Source: Heliocidaris tuberculata (lineage: Eukaryota > Echinodermata > Echinoidea > Camarodonta > Echinometridae). Taken from it: 64,000 nt of DNA. Within the stretch, counting starts at the first letter, position 1, and every line of letters begins with the position of its first letter. Below, one piece after another: positions 1 through 10,500 of this stretch. Position numbers and translations under genes: made by a program. Location of the stretch: NCBI GenBank assembly GCA_025618425.1, contig CM046838.1:44223302-44287301 (forward strand). Reading direction: 5' to 3'. Below the pieces are notes generated by a model, which was given only the letters and a program-made list of their open reading frames with translations, ran no database searches and was not told the DNA's origin.

Positions 1-20
1 GAACTTTCTCTTCAAATGTT

Positions 21-653
21 ATGGTCCCTTTAGAAGTTAACTGTATTATGAAAGAGAATGGCCTGCTTAGAAGAGGGCGACGTGCAGGTCATTGCACTCG
101 ACGAGGAAAAGGGTCATCTACTAAGAGAGGCTTGAATGATAAATCGGATGAGTTGTTATCCATATGGAACTGGAATGCTAGATCAGTCAGAAATAAATCC
201 CTACTTCTCTGTGATTACACTATTGAGAATGACATTGATGTATTTTGCTTAACTGAAACATGGCTGCTTGAGGACGACAATGTTGTCATCGGGGAACTTA
301 CTCCACCCGGTTACTCTTTCATCAATGTTCCTCGGAAGAATGGTCGTCGAGGAGGGGGAATTGGGATTCTCTCCAAGACAAATCTCAACTTGTATCTTCT
401 CCAGGATCCTGCGATGGATGTACAGTCATTTGAATATGCCATTGCATCTGACAGATCTCGAAGTATTAATTATGTTGTTATCTATCGGCCACCATCAGGA
501 AATGATTCGACCATCTCCAACTTCATGTCAGAATTTAACGATCTCCTGGATTACTTGAATGCTGCTCCGGGTTCACTTCTTATATTGGGGGATTTCAATC
601 TTCATGTTGACTGTCCATCACGCAACGATGTTTCCCAGTTTAGTCATCATTGA
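21..653 (+). pseudogene. LINE endonuclease domain, truncated
   Basis: Encodes the N-terminal two thirds of an exonuclease-endonuclease-phosphatase domain, which nicks target DNA for target-primed reverse transcription. Visible motifs in order: NWNARSVRNK (about residues 50-60), CLTETWL with the catalytic Glu (about 75-82), a Gly/Arg-rich GRRGGGIGI loop, VVIYRPPSG (about 151-159) and LILGDFNLHVD (about 186-196). The C-terminal part with the conserved Ser-Asp-His region is absent, because the frame runs across the deletion junction and stops at 651-653. The start at 21 is simply the first ATG; the real ORF may begin outside the window. It cannot make an active endonuclease. Confidence 0.8.
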
Positions 654-654
654 G

Positions 655-1896
655 TTCAATGAACTCATAGATGCGCATCAGTCAGCATACAGGGCTCAGC
701 ATAGCACAGAAACTGCACTAACCTGCGTTCATGATTTTATATGCAGGGCTTTAGACAATCAGCAAGCAGTCTTTGTGATCCTTCTCGACTTATCTGCTGC
801 CTTTGATACGGTGGATCACAGTTTGTTACTGAGCAGATTTCAACAACGGTTTGGAATTTCTGGATCAGCTCTATCCTGGTTTGAGTCTTATCTACGGAAT
901 CGCAGGTATCATGTAAGAATTCGGGACTCGACCTCTGATGAATCATGTCTTGAGCACGGGGTCCCCCAAGGGTCGGTCATTGGCCCCCAGTGTTTTAACA
1001 TGTACCTTCAGCCTGTGGCAGATGTCCTGCGACAACATGATGTCCGATACCATCTTTATGCCGACGACATCCAGATATACTGTGTGTGTAATCCAAGAGT
1101 TCCCCAAAGCATTAGCGAAACGATGGATAAATTACAACAGTGCATATCTGATGTTCAATCATGGATGCTTGCCAATAAGCTCAAACTTAATCAGGACAAG
1201 ACAGAGTTTATGATTGCGGCATCTCCCAAGCATCACCAACTCCTACAGCACGTCCAACTGAAGATCGATGAACATACCATCATTAACCCTCTGCCGTCTG
1301 TCCGTATACTAGGTGTTACCTTTGACAAGCATATGAATATGTCTGATCATGTTGCTAATGTATCCCGATCTGTTAATTTCCATATTCGTAACATTAGTAG
1401 AATTAGGAAGTTCATTGATAAAGATTCATGTCATGCGGTCATTAGAGCTCTCGTTTTGTCCCGACTAGATTATTGTAACTCACTCCTCAATGGCATATTG
1501 CTCAAAGATCTTAACTCCCTTCAACTTCTCCAAAACAAAGCAGCTCGACTCATCCATTGCAAACCTAAATCAGTTCATGTCTCCCCTCTCTTAAATGATC
1601 TCCATTGGCTCCGTGTTAATAATCGTGTCACATACAAGACTTTAACTCTCGCCTACAAATGTCTCAACAGTCAAGCCCCTCTCTACTTATCTGATCTACT
1701 CCAAGTGCACACATCCATGTATAATACACGATCATCCACTGGTAGTACACTTACAGTCCCCCGAACTGGTAGAATAATAGGTGATAGAGCTTTTTCAGTT
1801 GTTGCCCCCAAGTGTTGGAACTTATTACCCCCCAAGTTAAAGCAATGTAAAACTCTTGCATCATTTAAGACTAGTCTAAAAACTCATCTTTTCTAA
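655..1896 (+). pseudogene. LINE reverse transcriptase region, 5' truncated
   Basis: Open frame from the deletion junction to a TAA stop at 1894-1896 encoding a non-LTR reverse transcriptase. Motifs in order: HQSAYRAQHSTETAL (RT1), ILLDLSAAFDTVDHSLLL (palm motif A with catalytic Asp), GVPQGSVIGPQCF (motif B), YHLYADDIQIY (motif C, with the YADD catalytic pair at about 1057-1068), NKLKLNQDKTEF (motif D) and RILGVTFDKH (motif E). A thumb/C-terminal region ends in LASFKTSLKTHLF, a typical L2/CR1 terminus. No internal stop is present, so the copy is fairly young, but lacking the linker and intact endonuclease it is not autonomous. Confidence 0.85.
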
Positions 1897-2099
1897 TCTT
1901 TCTTTCTGTTTACTGTGTAGGCTTGTATTTTTCTGTTTATGTTTTGTATTATGTGTTTCACTGTTGATGCGCTTTGTATCTTTATGAAAAGGCGCAATAT
2001 AAATGATATATTATTATTATTATTATTACCCCGAAGGTTCGTTATTTCGAAGGTTCGTAATTCCGAAAATGAAAAAGGGTTCATAATTCCGAAGGTTGC

Positions 2100-2785
2100 C
2101 CGGGGGTAGTTGTCCAGGGGGTAGTTGTCTAGATACGATACATACATGTATACCCTGCACTTTTTTCAAGAGGGGAGTTCATAAACGAAGGTTCTAGTAC
2201 TACAATTTATATTTCAAATGCTATATGAAGCATTGGTGTCGATCCCAGGAGGGGGAGGATGTGTGATATATTCCCCAAATAGTTCAGGAGGGGGGATGGC
2301 CAAATAATATGATCAGGAGGAGGAGGAGGAGAATGACCTTGATTATTATACATAGGATCATAATCGATCAACATGATCATAATTTTTGTTTTGATTTTTT
2401 TTTTTAAATATTACGATAAGGAAGACCGAAATCAAGATTTCAAAGAAAATAATGAAATTAAGCAAATTAGTTATTCCCATGAAACCACACTCAAATGCTC
2501 TGAAAGGTGACTTTAACTCAGGGTAATGTGAAAGTCCCAACCGTGGGAGGGCATACTTCATTCACACGTCCATGGCCATAAACAGGGGCACACTGTTAGA
2601 ACGGTAGATGCCGATAAATTATTGTACCTTACTAACATCGTACTATGAAAATATTGCTACGAGGGCTTGATATCCCACCCCAAAATAAAAACAAAACAAA
2701 TTTCTCACGGCAATTTCCAAGCCCGACAACTACTCCTTACAACTAATTTCTAGTACAACTACCCCCTGCGACAATCCCCCCTCCC
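2100..2785. mobile_element. Inverted-repeat element with GGGGGTAGTTGT ends
   Basis: The left end has two copies of GGGGGTAGTTGTC (2102-2132). The right end carries the reverse complement (ACAACTACCCCC, 2756-2767) and further related CAACTACTCC copies at 2726-2738. The sequence just left of it (2032-2100) repeats a CCGAAGGTTCGT-type motif. The interior has no coding capacity. Probably a non-autonomous DNA element about 0.68 kb long, inserted next to the LINE tail; exact boundaries and target duplication were not resolved. Confidence 0.45.
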
Positions 2786-2815
2786 GCGCAACTTTCCCCT
2801 CCCCAAATTGGCCAA

Positions 2816-3635
2816 TTGTTGGAACTTAAGATAATTGACCTAACTGCCGCCTATGACACTGTTTGGCGCCGAGGACTCTACCTCAAGCTTCTCAAAACCC
2901 ATCCTTACGTCAGCCTTGTGAAGTTCATCATGCTACTTATCCAGGACCGTTCCTTCACCCTAACAACATTCAATGGGGCTTGTAGCAGGAAGCGCAAACT
3001 CGAAACGGTCTCCCACAAGGCTCAGTTCTCGCTCCTCTGCTGTGCAATATCTATACAGCCGACATGCCGTCGGGTGACAGTTCTCAGTACACCTATGCAG
3101 ATGACTCAGCTCTATAGGCACTGCCAACAAGTCTTTCTAGACCATTGAATCCATTCTGCAGAAAGACCTTGTTACCCTGAGTAACTGCTTTCAGAAGTGG
3201 CACCTTAAACTCAGCCTGCCCAAGACCGTCTGCTCCCTCTTCCATCTGGCAAACAAATGTGCCAACACGACACTGGACATTTCCCTGAATGGTGAAATGC
3301 TTAAGTTCGACCCAACCCCTAAGTATCTTGGTGTCATCCTGGAGGGCAGTCTTATCTTCTCTCATCACACCAAGTCTGTCGCATCCAAGACAGAGGCTCG
3401 CGTCAACCTGCTAAGGAAACTTGCTGGCACCAGATGGGCGCTTCCTATAGCCCACACACCAAGAACATTGATGTTGTCCTCAACTCTGCCATGAGACTTG
3501 TCAGCGGCACGCTAACAGCCACCCCTCTTGACAACCTACCAATCCTGTCAGGTATAGCACCTATTGATCTGCGACGTGATTTTGCGAAGTTGAAGCTGTC
3601 CTGTAAAGCCGGGGACCATATACCCTGATCCCGCA
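2816..3635 (+). pseudogene. Decayed Jockey/BS-type LINE reverse transcriptase
   Basis: Fragments of one RT domain spread over three frames. Frame 1 (2816-3050) has the palm motif A IDLTAAYDTVWRRGLY and a following SFTLTTFNG stretch. A second frame holds SQYTYADDSAL, with the YADD catalytic box at 3094-3105, followed at once by a TAG stop. Downstream, EPKYLGV-like PTPKYLGVILEGSL (about 3309-3350), LLRKLAG and, in another frame, SAMRLVSGTLTATPLDNLPI and IAPIDLRRDFAKL match the thumb and C-terminal region of BS/X-element-like retrotransposons. Several frameshifts and stops make it a clear pseudogene; no 5' or 3' end of the element is visible. Confidence 0.75.
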
Positions 3636-3639
3636 AACG

Positions 3640-4850
3640 GTATAGCCCATGCAGTAAATAATTTTGATCCCCAGATTACCCCCAAATTGGAAACATGAAT
3701 GAAAAGAAGTCACATGAAGAAATTATGTGAAGAAATATTTTATCCTATTTCTCCATATGTAGATATGCCAGACTCCCCCCCCCCCCCCCCCCCCCCCCCC
3801 CCAAAGTGGATCAAAACACTGCACAGGGGCAGGTCTACGATTTTGTAAAGGGGATGCTCACAAAATAGGTCATCCGATTTTTTAGTTACCTTCTTACTCC
3901 GAAATTCACTTACAAGTATAAACCTGAAAGGGGGGGGGGCGCACATTCTTGAAGCTTTTTTTTATATAATTACTTCAAATTCAGTTCAAATTCACTTATC
4001 AATTAAAATCCAAACATATAGGATCATTCCCAATTTTCAATTAACAAAGGATAACATGAGTTCAAATAATAATGTTAAAATTACAATTCACAGAGAGAGA
4101 AAAAAAAAATACAAAATTGTCACAAGCACCTGCGAGAATATAATACATTATGAATGATAATGGTTTAAATTTCTCAAATAATAATACTTTTTACATAGTA
4201 CACAAACTGAACAACAAAAACAACAACGACGTGATTATCGATCCTTATACTGAAGTACTAATGCCTGAGATGATAAGAGATTATATTTCTTAAGGTATTC
4301 CATTTCAGTTGTGGGAAGGGGGGGGGGGGGTGGATAAACAAAATAAACAAAATTTTAAAAAATCCGCCAGTATAGTGTAGAGTGTAGATCAATGCAGCAG
4401 CTGCATCAAAACTGAAAACCTTTACCAAATCAAAATAGCTCGCTTTGAAATCAATTATAGCGCCATCTCACATCAATCAATTAACAAATATGACGTCATA
4501 ATCGGCAAGGAGATATAGGTAAACTATACTCGGTAAAGAATCGAATCAACCCGAAATATTGTAGTTTTATACATGTTAAGGTGATTTGGTGATATAAAAC
4601 AATGGAGTGATGGGGGCTGGTGCAGGAAAGCATCCAGTCGTAGGGGTGCCACTGAACCCTCGAGTCGAATTGGCGGACAAAGAGAGCAAGAAAGCCGGCG
4701 GAGGAGAGGTAATTATTGAGTCAAATTGAAAGTCGCAGTGCATGCATGCTATGGGCATGGAGACAGCGAGAAGCCTTGCTCCGCTCGTGCCGCGGCGTCC
4801 CGGTCCCCGGCACACAACTTGGGAGATGGCATATTATAAGACCATGTAGC
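3640..4850. other. Intergenic, low-complexity runs, no gene seen
   Basis: AT-rich non-coding DNA with homopolymer runs: a C run of about 26 bases at 3775-3802, G runs at 3930-3938 and 4319-4330. No splice-flanked ORF or recognisable repeat end was found. Confidence 0.5.
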
Positions 4851-4883
4851 CTAGGCCACAGCCAGGTTATTATAATCAAATTA

Positions 4884-6950
4884 ATGATGTTCAGGGTTCT
4901 TGCTAATTTTTCTGATAGCAGGTAATTTATCATTCACAGGCGGTTACTCCAAAAAAGCAACAGGGGTCTGGGGGCAGTGAAGCCCCCAGCGGGGTCCAGG
5001 GGCAGCGCCCCTAGCTTTTGCAAGAATTGATAAGGTAAAATCGTCCATTCTTCCAATCTTCCAGACCCTACATGTACAAGGAAATTACTTCTTTTAAATA
5101 AAGAACAAGGCAACACTAAACAGGTTTAAAATGCCAGCTCAGATGACATTGGTGTTATTTTATTTAAAATCCATGTTGTTCAGAAAGTGAATGCATGATT
5201 TTTTTTTATATCTGCAGCTATTCTTGATATCCTACAGTCATATGATTTGCACAAGTGAATGAACACAATGAACTCTCATGATTATGATCAAATTTACCAC
5301 ACTGCAGCGTTACAAAAAGGCTAGGATTACCGTAAATAACGTATAAACCGCTGTCGTTAAATTAAACGCACCCCCAACTTTCGACCCCCTGAGCAAAAAA
5401 ATAAATAAATAAATCATGATAAATTCAAGTCATGTTCTTATCAAAACGGCAAAATCTAGAGGCAAAAGCATAAAGAAATGATTTAGAAAAGTGTAAAACA
5501 AAATTGTACTTTACATGTAATTGGTTGTTTCCTGTTTTTTAACTCATTTTCAAAGTCGGGGAACTCTTCGAATCTGAGTCGTTGACCAAAATAAGGCTTG
5601 CTCCAAAGACGTGACAAGCCCTTATCAAAGTACAGATACGGTACAGATTCGTGATCGTATCTTAATCACTATCAAAGTGAAAGAAAACATCACAAAACAC
5701 ACATTAACAATACAGATAAAGGCAAACTGATACCTTGCTTAAGAAAATATTTCTAGATAAATCCAAGAACTATCACAGAAGTTTCATGTTTGAAGAGCTA
5801 TGGCGCAAGGTTTTTCAACAAAATAATCGATCCCAAAACATTTGAAGTTTCCCTCATTTCATACCCATGCAGAGGTAGGTTTGCTCCCCTGCTCCAGCGG
5901 CCCAGCAAGTTTGCAAGTTCTGCTAAAATGAGAGAAACGTCTCTGCACATAGCTATTGCATAAATTAATTTGCATACTAGCTCAACCAATGCGCATTGGT
6001 TGAGCTAGTATGCAAATTAATTTATGCAGAAGCCATGTGCAGAGACTATTCTCTCATTTTAGCAGAATGTGCAAACTCTCTGGGCCGCTGGAGCAGGGGG
6101 AGCGAACCTATGGAGCGAACCTACCTCTGCATGGGTATGAAATGGGGGAAACTTCATACGTTTTGGGATCGATTATTTTGTTGAAAAACCTTGCGCCATA
6201 ATCTCTTCAAACATGAAACTTCTGTGATAGTTCTTGGATTTAGCTAGGAATATTTTCTAAAGCAAGGTATCAGTTTGCCTTTATCTGTATTGTTATTGTG
6301 TGTTTTGTGATGTTTTCTTTCATTTTGATGGTGATTAATAATACGATCACAAATCTTTACTTTGACAAGCGTTACGTCTCGAAGCCTTGCTTGGTCCAGT
6401 GATAACTCCTTGCTTGGTCAATGGACTTGAATTTTGGGTAGCCCTCATTGAGAGTAAAGCTGCCACCGTGGTTTAATTGTGCCGGGTTTGTGTCACGGCA
6501 TGAACCTGTTTGTGGGTTGTATGTATACGCAAGTTAGGCTTTTGATTTTAACATCAAAATTAATTTGTAAAAATATGTCGTAGCATTTAGACTTACAAAA
6601 CAGTAAATGAATTCTCTTTGATCATATAAACAGGACCTTAGCCCCCTAGATTATTGTCAGTTTTGGTGATATATGACTCTTCATTTGTTTTGGGCTTTTT
6701 TAAGCCCAGCATCGTGTATTACCCGCAACCCCGACTTATGCTTATTCTGCACGCGGGCTAGCGCGCTAGCCCTCGTCGAGTCAGTTTAGTTTTGTTTCTT
6801 CTTGCTTTCTCGATCTCTCGCTCATTGGCTGTGTTTAGTGCTGTTTCTTCCCGTTTCTTTACGACCGCTTTCACAACACCGCTGTGAAGCTTGTGTAAAC
6901 TGAAATTTGAGATAGCAACTTGTTGAATTGAATCGAGACTGATTTTATAT

Positions 6951-6981
<31 letters not shown>

Positions 6982-7065
6982 TTTTTTTGTGAGGCCACAG
7001 CCGGTTACGATCGGCGTTACAGGCGGAAAAAATAGCCGGTTACCGGCTATTAACAAGAACCCTGG
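4884..7065. repeat. Possible composite unit bounded by inverted CAGGGTTCTTG ends
   Basis: The string TTCAGGGTTCTTGCTAAT at about 4889-4906 recurs in inverted form at about 7045-7063 (ATTAACAAGAACCCTGG), and both ends also carry partial copies of a GGCCACAGCC / CAGGCGGTTAC / AGCCGGTTA segment. The 820-bp palindrome at 5580-6400 lies between them. This may be an old foldback element enclosing the palindrome, but similarity at the ends is short. A pure T run is at 6964-6988. Confidence 0.3.
5580..6400. repeat. Long near-perfect palindrome (foldback), about 820 bp
   Basis: Two arms of about 400 bp meet with no spacer at 5992/5993. The centre is an exact palindrome, GCTCAACCAATGCGCATTGG continuing symmetrically. 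Arms stay alignable out to about 5580 and 6400, with scattered substitutions and one 13-bp tandem duplication in the right arm (GCGAACCTATGGA repeated near 6108-6120). The small ORFs on the two arms are mirror images of each other and are not genes. Confidence 0.85.
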
Positions 7066-7319
7066 ATGTTACTACTTACTAGGGTAATATTCCAATCTAA
7101 ATTATGACAAATCATTGGTTAATGATTGCGCATACTATTACTAGGTAGCTGCTCATAAATGCAAATAAAGAGCTAGACAGAAATAGCCGTCTGTTATGGG
7201 GAAATCTTTAATATTTCTGACATTTATCAACCTTCCCCATACGGCAAGACGTTATATACGAAGCAAGGGTACGATCAGCCGGTCTGCGAGCTGGCCGTAA
7301 TGCCACCACCCCCAAAGCT

Positions 7320-7536
7320 AGTGGCCAATCGGAGCAATCTTTGACTCTTTGAGATTGGGTTTATGAATATTCAAATATACGTTGGCAAGCAAGCATTGAT
7401 GATCGTCAGCGCGCACGCACGGTACGGTGGGGATAGTGGGTGGAGACTATTCAATGACGTCATAGTCATGAATAATTTCGAGTCAAGGTGGCTGACTGCA
7501 GTCATATGCGAAGATCTGTCACTGTCAGTTTGAACC
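7320..7536 (+). promoter_or_regulatory. Likely promoter/5' UTR of the 222-aa gene
   Basis: The 200 bases upstream of the first ATGs contain a CCAAT box in good context (GTGGCCAATCGG, CCAAT at 7325-7329) and a full cAMP-response-type site TGACGTCA at 7455-7462. No TATA box is obvious. Position upstream of exon 1 is the main support; the transcription start is not determined. Confidence 0.4.
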
Positions 7537-7572
7537 ATGATTCATCAAATGCCCAAGTATGCAGACGTCTAA
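7537..7572 (+). other. Upstream ORF overlapping the main start codon
   Basis: An ATG at 7537 with A at -3 opens an 11-codon ORF (start of the peptide: MIHQMPKYADV) whose TAA is at 7570-7572. It overlaps the proposed main ATG at 7559 in another frame and ends one base before the splice donor. If both ATGs are in the mRNA, this uORF would reduce initiation at the main start. Confidence 0.4.
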
Positions 7573-7573
7573 G
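7559..7573 (+). CDS. Exon 1 of the 222-aa gene (MQTSK)
   Basis: ATG with A at -3, five codons, then AAG|GTACCT donor. It joins in phase 0 to exon 2. Chosen because it is the only upstream ATG found that reaches exon 2 in frame; a different first exon remains possible. Confidence 0.45.
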
Positions 7574-10500
7574 GTACCTATTTTCTTAATTCTTATTTAT
7601 CATAGACTAGTTTTATGTACAAAATTTTGTCAGTTTTTCTTTGCTGACGACATAAAAAGGAGGAACTTGGCGTCGACTCGTTTTGAGTACACCGTCTGGT
7701 CACCGACCAATATCGGACCCATGCTACGGCATATACCGTCTTTCAGTCTCTATGTACGGAGGTCTAGTGGAGCCAGACGCAGTCTCAGCGGAACAACCGA
7801 CGATACAGAGAGACTGAAGCTTTTGGTCTAATAAAGAGCATGAAGAGGGGGTATAACTAAGTTGGACAGAAAAATCTGTCTGTTTGGAGGAGTTTTATAA
7901 CATTTTCTGACTTTTGAGGTTCTCCTCCAAGACAAGCGGAAGCCTCCCATAGGCATAGGCACCGTAGTCGAGTAGGCATCGAGTGAGCTTAATCACTGTC
8001 CCTATGGTACGGGTACTACGTGTGAGGTGCCTCACCTGCACAGCGCACACGTTTATGACTTATTTAAAGTTGTATATCGACAAAAATCAACTTATACCGT
8101 GCGTCTCAAAAAAAACTTTACACTTTTGAAATGGCTGCCAAATAAAAAAATATATGATTCAAGGGGGAAAGGTTTATATGTATGAAAAGCTCATAGACTC
8201 AACTTTAAGTTTTATATGACACCAAAAAGTCCGAAAATAATTCATGCTTGGGTGAGCACTGCTCACTTTTGTAAAGGGTATGGAAATTAGGTTGCGCAGG
8301 AATGGGCCTTCCAATTTGTGAAGGAAAGTCCTTTGGAGCTTACGGAATTGAGGATGATATGAAAAATTTATGATCAGTTGTGATGAGTTTGGGTTTGCTG
8401 AGTGAAATTTGTGGTTTATGGGATTAACATTTTATGCATGAGTGAACAGGAATTGCATTTATTATTGTAGCATTGTAACTTTCCCTGGTAGACTCAGTGG
8501 TGTGTTCACGGGAGTCAGGATGGGGTGATGGTACATGGTGCAGGGGAGGTGAGATGTAGGGTAGGACTTTGTTGGGTAGATGGGATAAGGGTCAAGAGGA
8601 CATGTATGCCCCTCAGATGTGCCCCCGCCCCCCCCCCCCCAACACACACACACATCCAAGGAGCAAGATCGCTGGCCTAAACAGCCTGAAAATTTCACTT
8701 GATAAAGGTGATTAAAGATCCTTTTGAAGAAATTGTCAGGAAATCCAATATTTCATCATTCTGAAATGTAAAAGGAAGTAATTTTTCAGAATTTTGCCAA
8801 TTATTATGGTGTTTTTACCTCTTCAACTAAGAGGTCGACCGCTGCCGAAATTGACACAGCCCAACATAGGGATGGTTCCATGAGTAAGCCATAAGCATCA
8901 TCTAATAACATGTATTAACATCTTGATACCTTCTCCATTTAAGGACGTTATTTACTTTATTAGGTGGTCTGTCGTAGACAGATCACCTCTTAATTTCGTC
9001 AGAATTTTCTTTTGTTATTATTATTATTATTTGTCTTTTATTTTTCCCCCCATTTCTTGTTACCATGATTCCTCAAAATCGGCTCAGTCAATTTTCTTCA
9101 AGTTTTCGTCAGTCATCAGGTCCTAAATGATCAAGCTCGGGCTTCTTTTTCAAGGTCATCAGGTCATCGTGACGTCATCCAGGCGCCATTTTGTGAAATC
9201 ACATTATCGATCATATCTTCATAATGAGTCGTCAAAAATGAACCATTTTTGATACACATGAACTTCAAGGTCAAGGGTCAACATAAAATGTCATCAAAAT
9301 CCGCGCGTGCATCATGACGCGCGAAATGCCCAAAATCACTTTTTAATCAAATTAGAGTACGGTTCAGGACATTTTAAGCATTTCAAAATTTTCCGTCCCT
9401 GCACGTCCGCGCGCAGAACGTAAAAATGCCGTTTTTTTGCATGGTTTGTATTCTTTACACTATTCCTGACAATTTCCTACTATTTACAGTCATTCTCGAC
9501 CTTTCATAATACCACACGCGCGCGTCAAACTTTCAATTTCGTGCGCGCGTCAATGGGGAATATAATGTAAAAAGCGGTAAAAACATGCCTATCTAGAATC
9601 CGCCATAGCTCGTCAGAAAGCCTGGAGACCCCCCATTTTTTTTACATTTTCTGAAAGCCTATGAGTTGTAGATTGTAATTCATGAAAAAAATTTGGGGGT
9701 CAATCGATCGGAACGTCGTCACATTTGCATATGAACTCAAAAATTTGATTTTGAAAAAATGATGTCATAAATTTTGTATTCATTTGACAATATTTCACTC
9801 ATAGTTGGTCAATTTTCATCCAATTTTCGATATGTTGTAGCTGAGACAATTCTCTACAAGATCAGTCCTCACGATTTTTCATTTTGACAAAGGGATTACG
9901 ATGTATTTTTGCGATTAAAGGAGGCATGTCAATTTTTCACATTTTGCGTGTATTCTCTATGGGACATGACTTTTTCTCAATTCTTGATTCTACATTCCCG
10001 TCTTCTTTGAGCAGTATCTCTGTTATTTCTGCTCGATTTTCTTCCAAATTTTGGTATGTTATAGCTGAGACTATAAGCTTTCACAAGTGTGCCCTCCAAT
10101 TTTTGATCAGATGTCAGGATCATGCCCATTTTTTAACTAGAAAATGTCATTTGAGAATCCCGTTTTTCGTCTACGTGTTATCTCTATTGGAAATATTTTG
10201 GTCCATTGGTAGAGCACTTGCCTCCCATTCCGGCGACCCCGGTTCGATTCCCGGTGGGTGCATTTTTTTTTTTTTTTTTTTTTTTGCCTTTCATTCTACC
10301 ATCTTCTTCGACTATTATAACATATACCATCACAAACAATGTAATAAACTGCCTAATTTTGCGTGTTATGTCTATTGGAAAGTAGTGTGCAGTAGTTTGT
10401 GTAGAATCTCATTCCCTGTCGTGTATTAAAGCTAAGGGGATAATCTTCCACATGTCCTGCAATATCAAATCATCCAATTCGTTATCCCGATCAATCAATT

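Larger units (their letters stand above)
1..2028 (+). mobile_element. L2/CR1-group LINE, internally deleted, cut by window edge
   Basis: Non-LTR retrotransposon read on the plus strand. It contains part of an AP-like endonuclease domain, then a complete reverse-transcriptase domain and C-terminal region. It ends with a short 3' UTR (an AAAGGCGCAATATAAAT-type tail) and an (ATT)n run at about 2010-2028, as is usual for L2/CR1-type elements. The endonuclease and RT segments are in different frames and join near 645, so several hundred codons between them are missing. The 5' end may lie before base 1. The clade (L2 versus CR1) is judged from motif style only. Confidence 0.85.

Noticed and set aside
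5798..6201. Two similar 62-63-codon frames starting MVELVCKLIYA
   Set aside because: They are mirror images from the two arms of the palindrome, not paralogous genes.
10196..10263. Functional tRNA-Gly gene
   Set aside because: Acceptor and anticodon stems do not pair; only the B box is intact.
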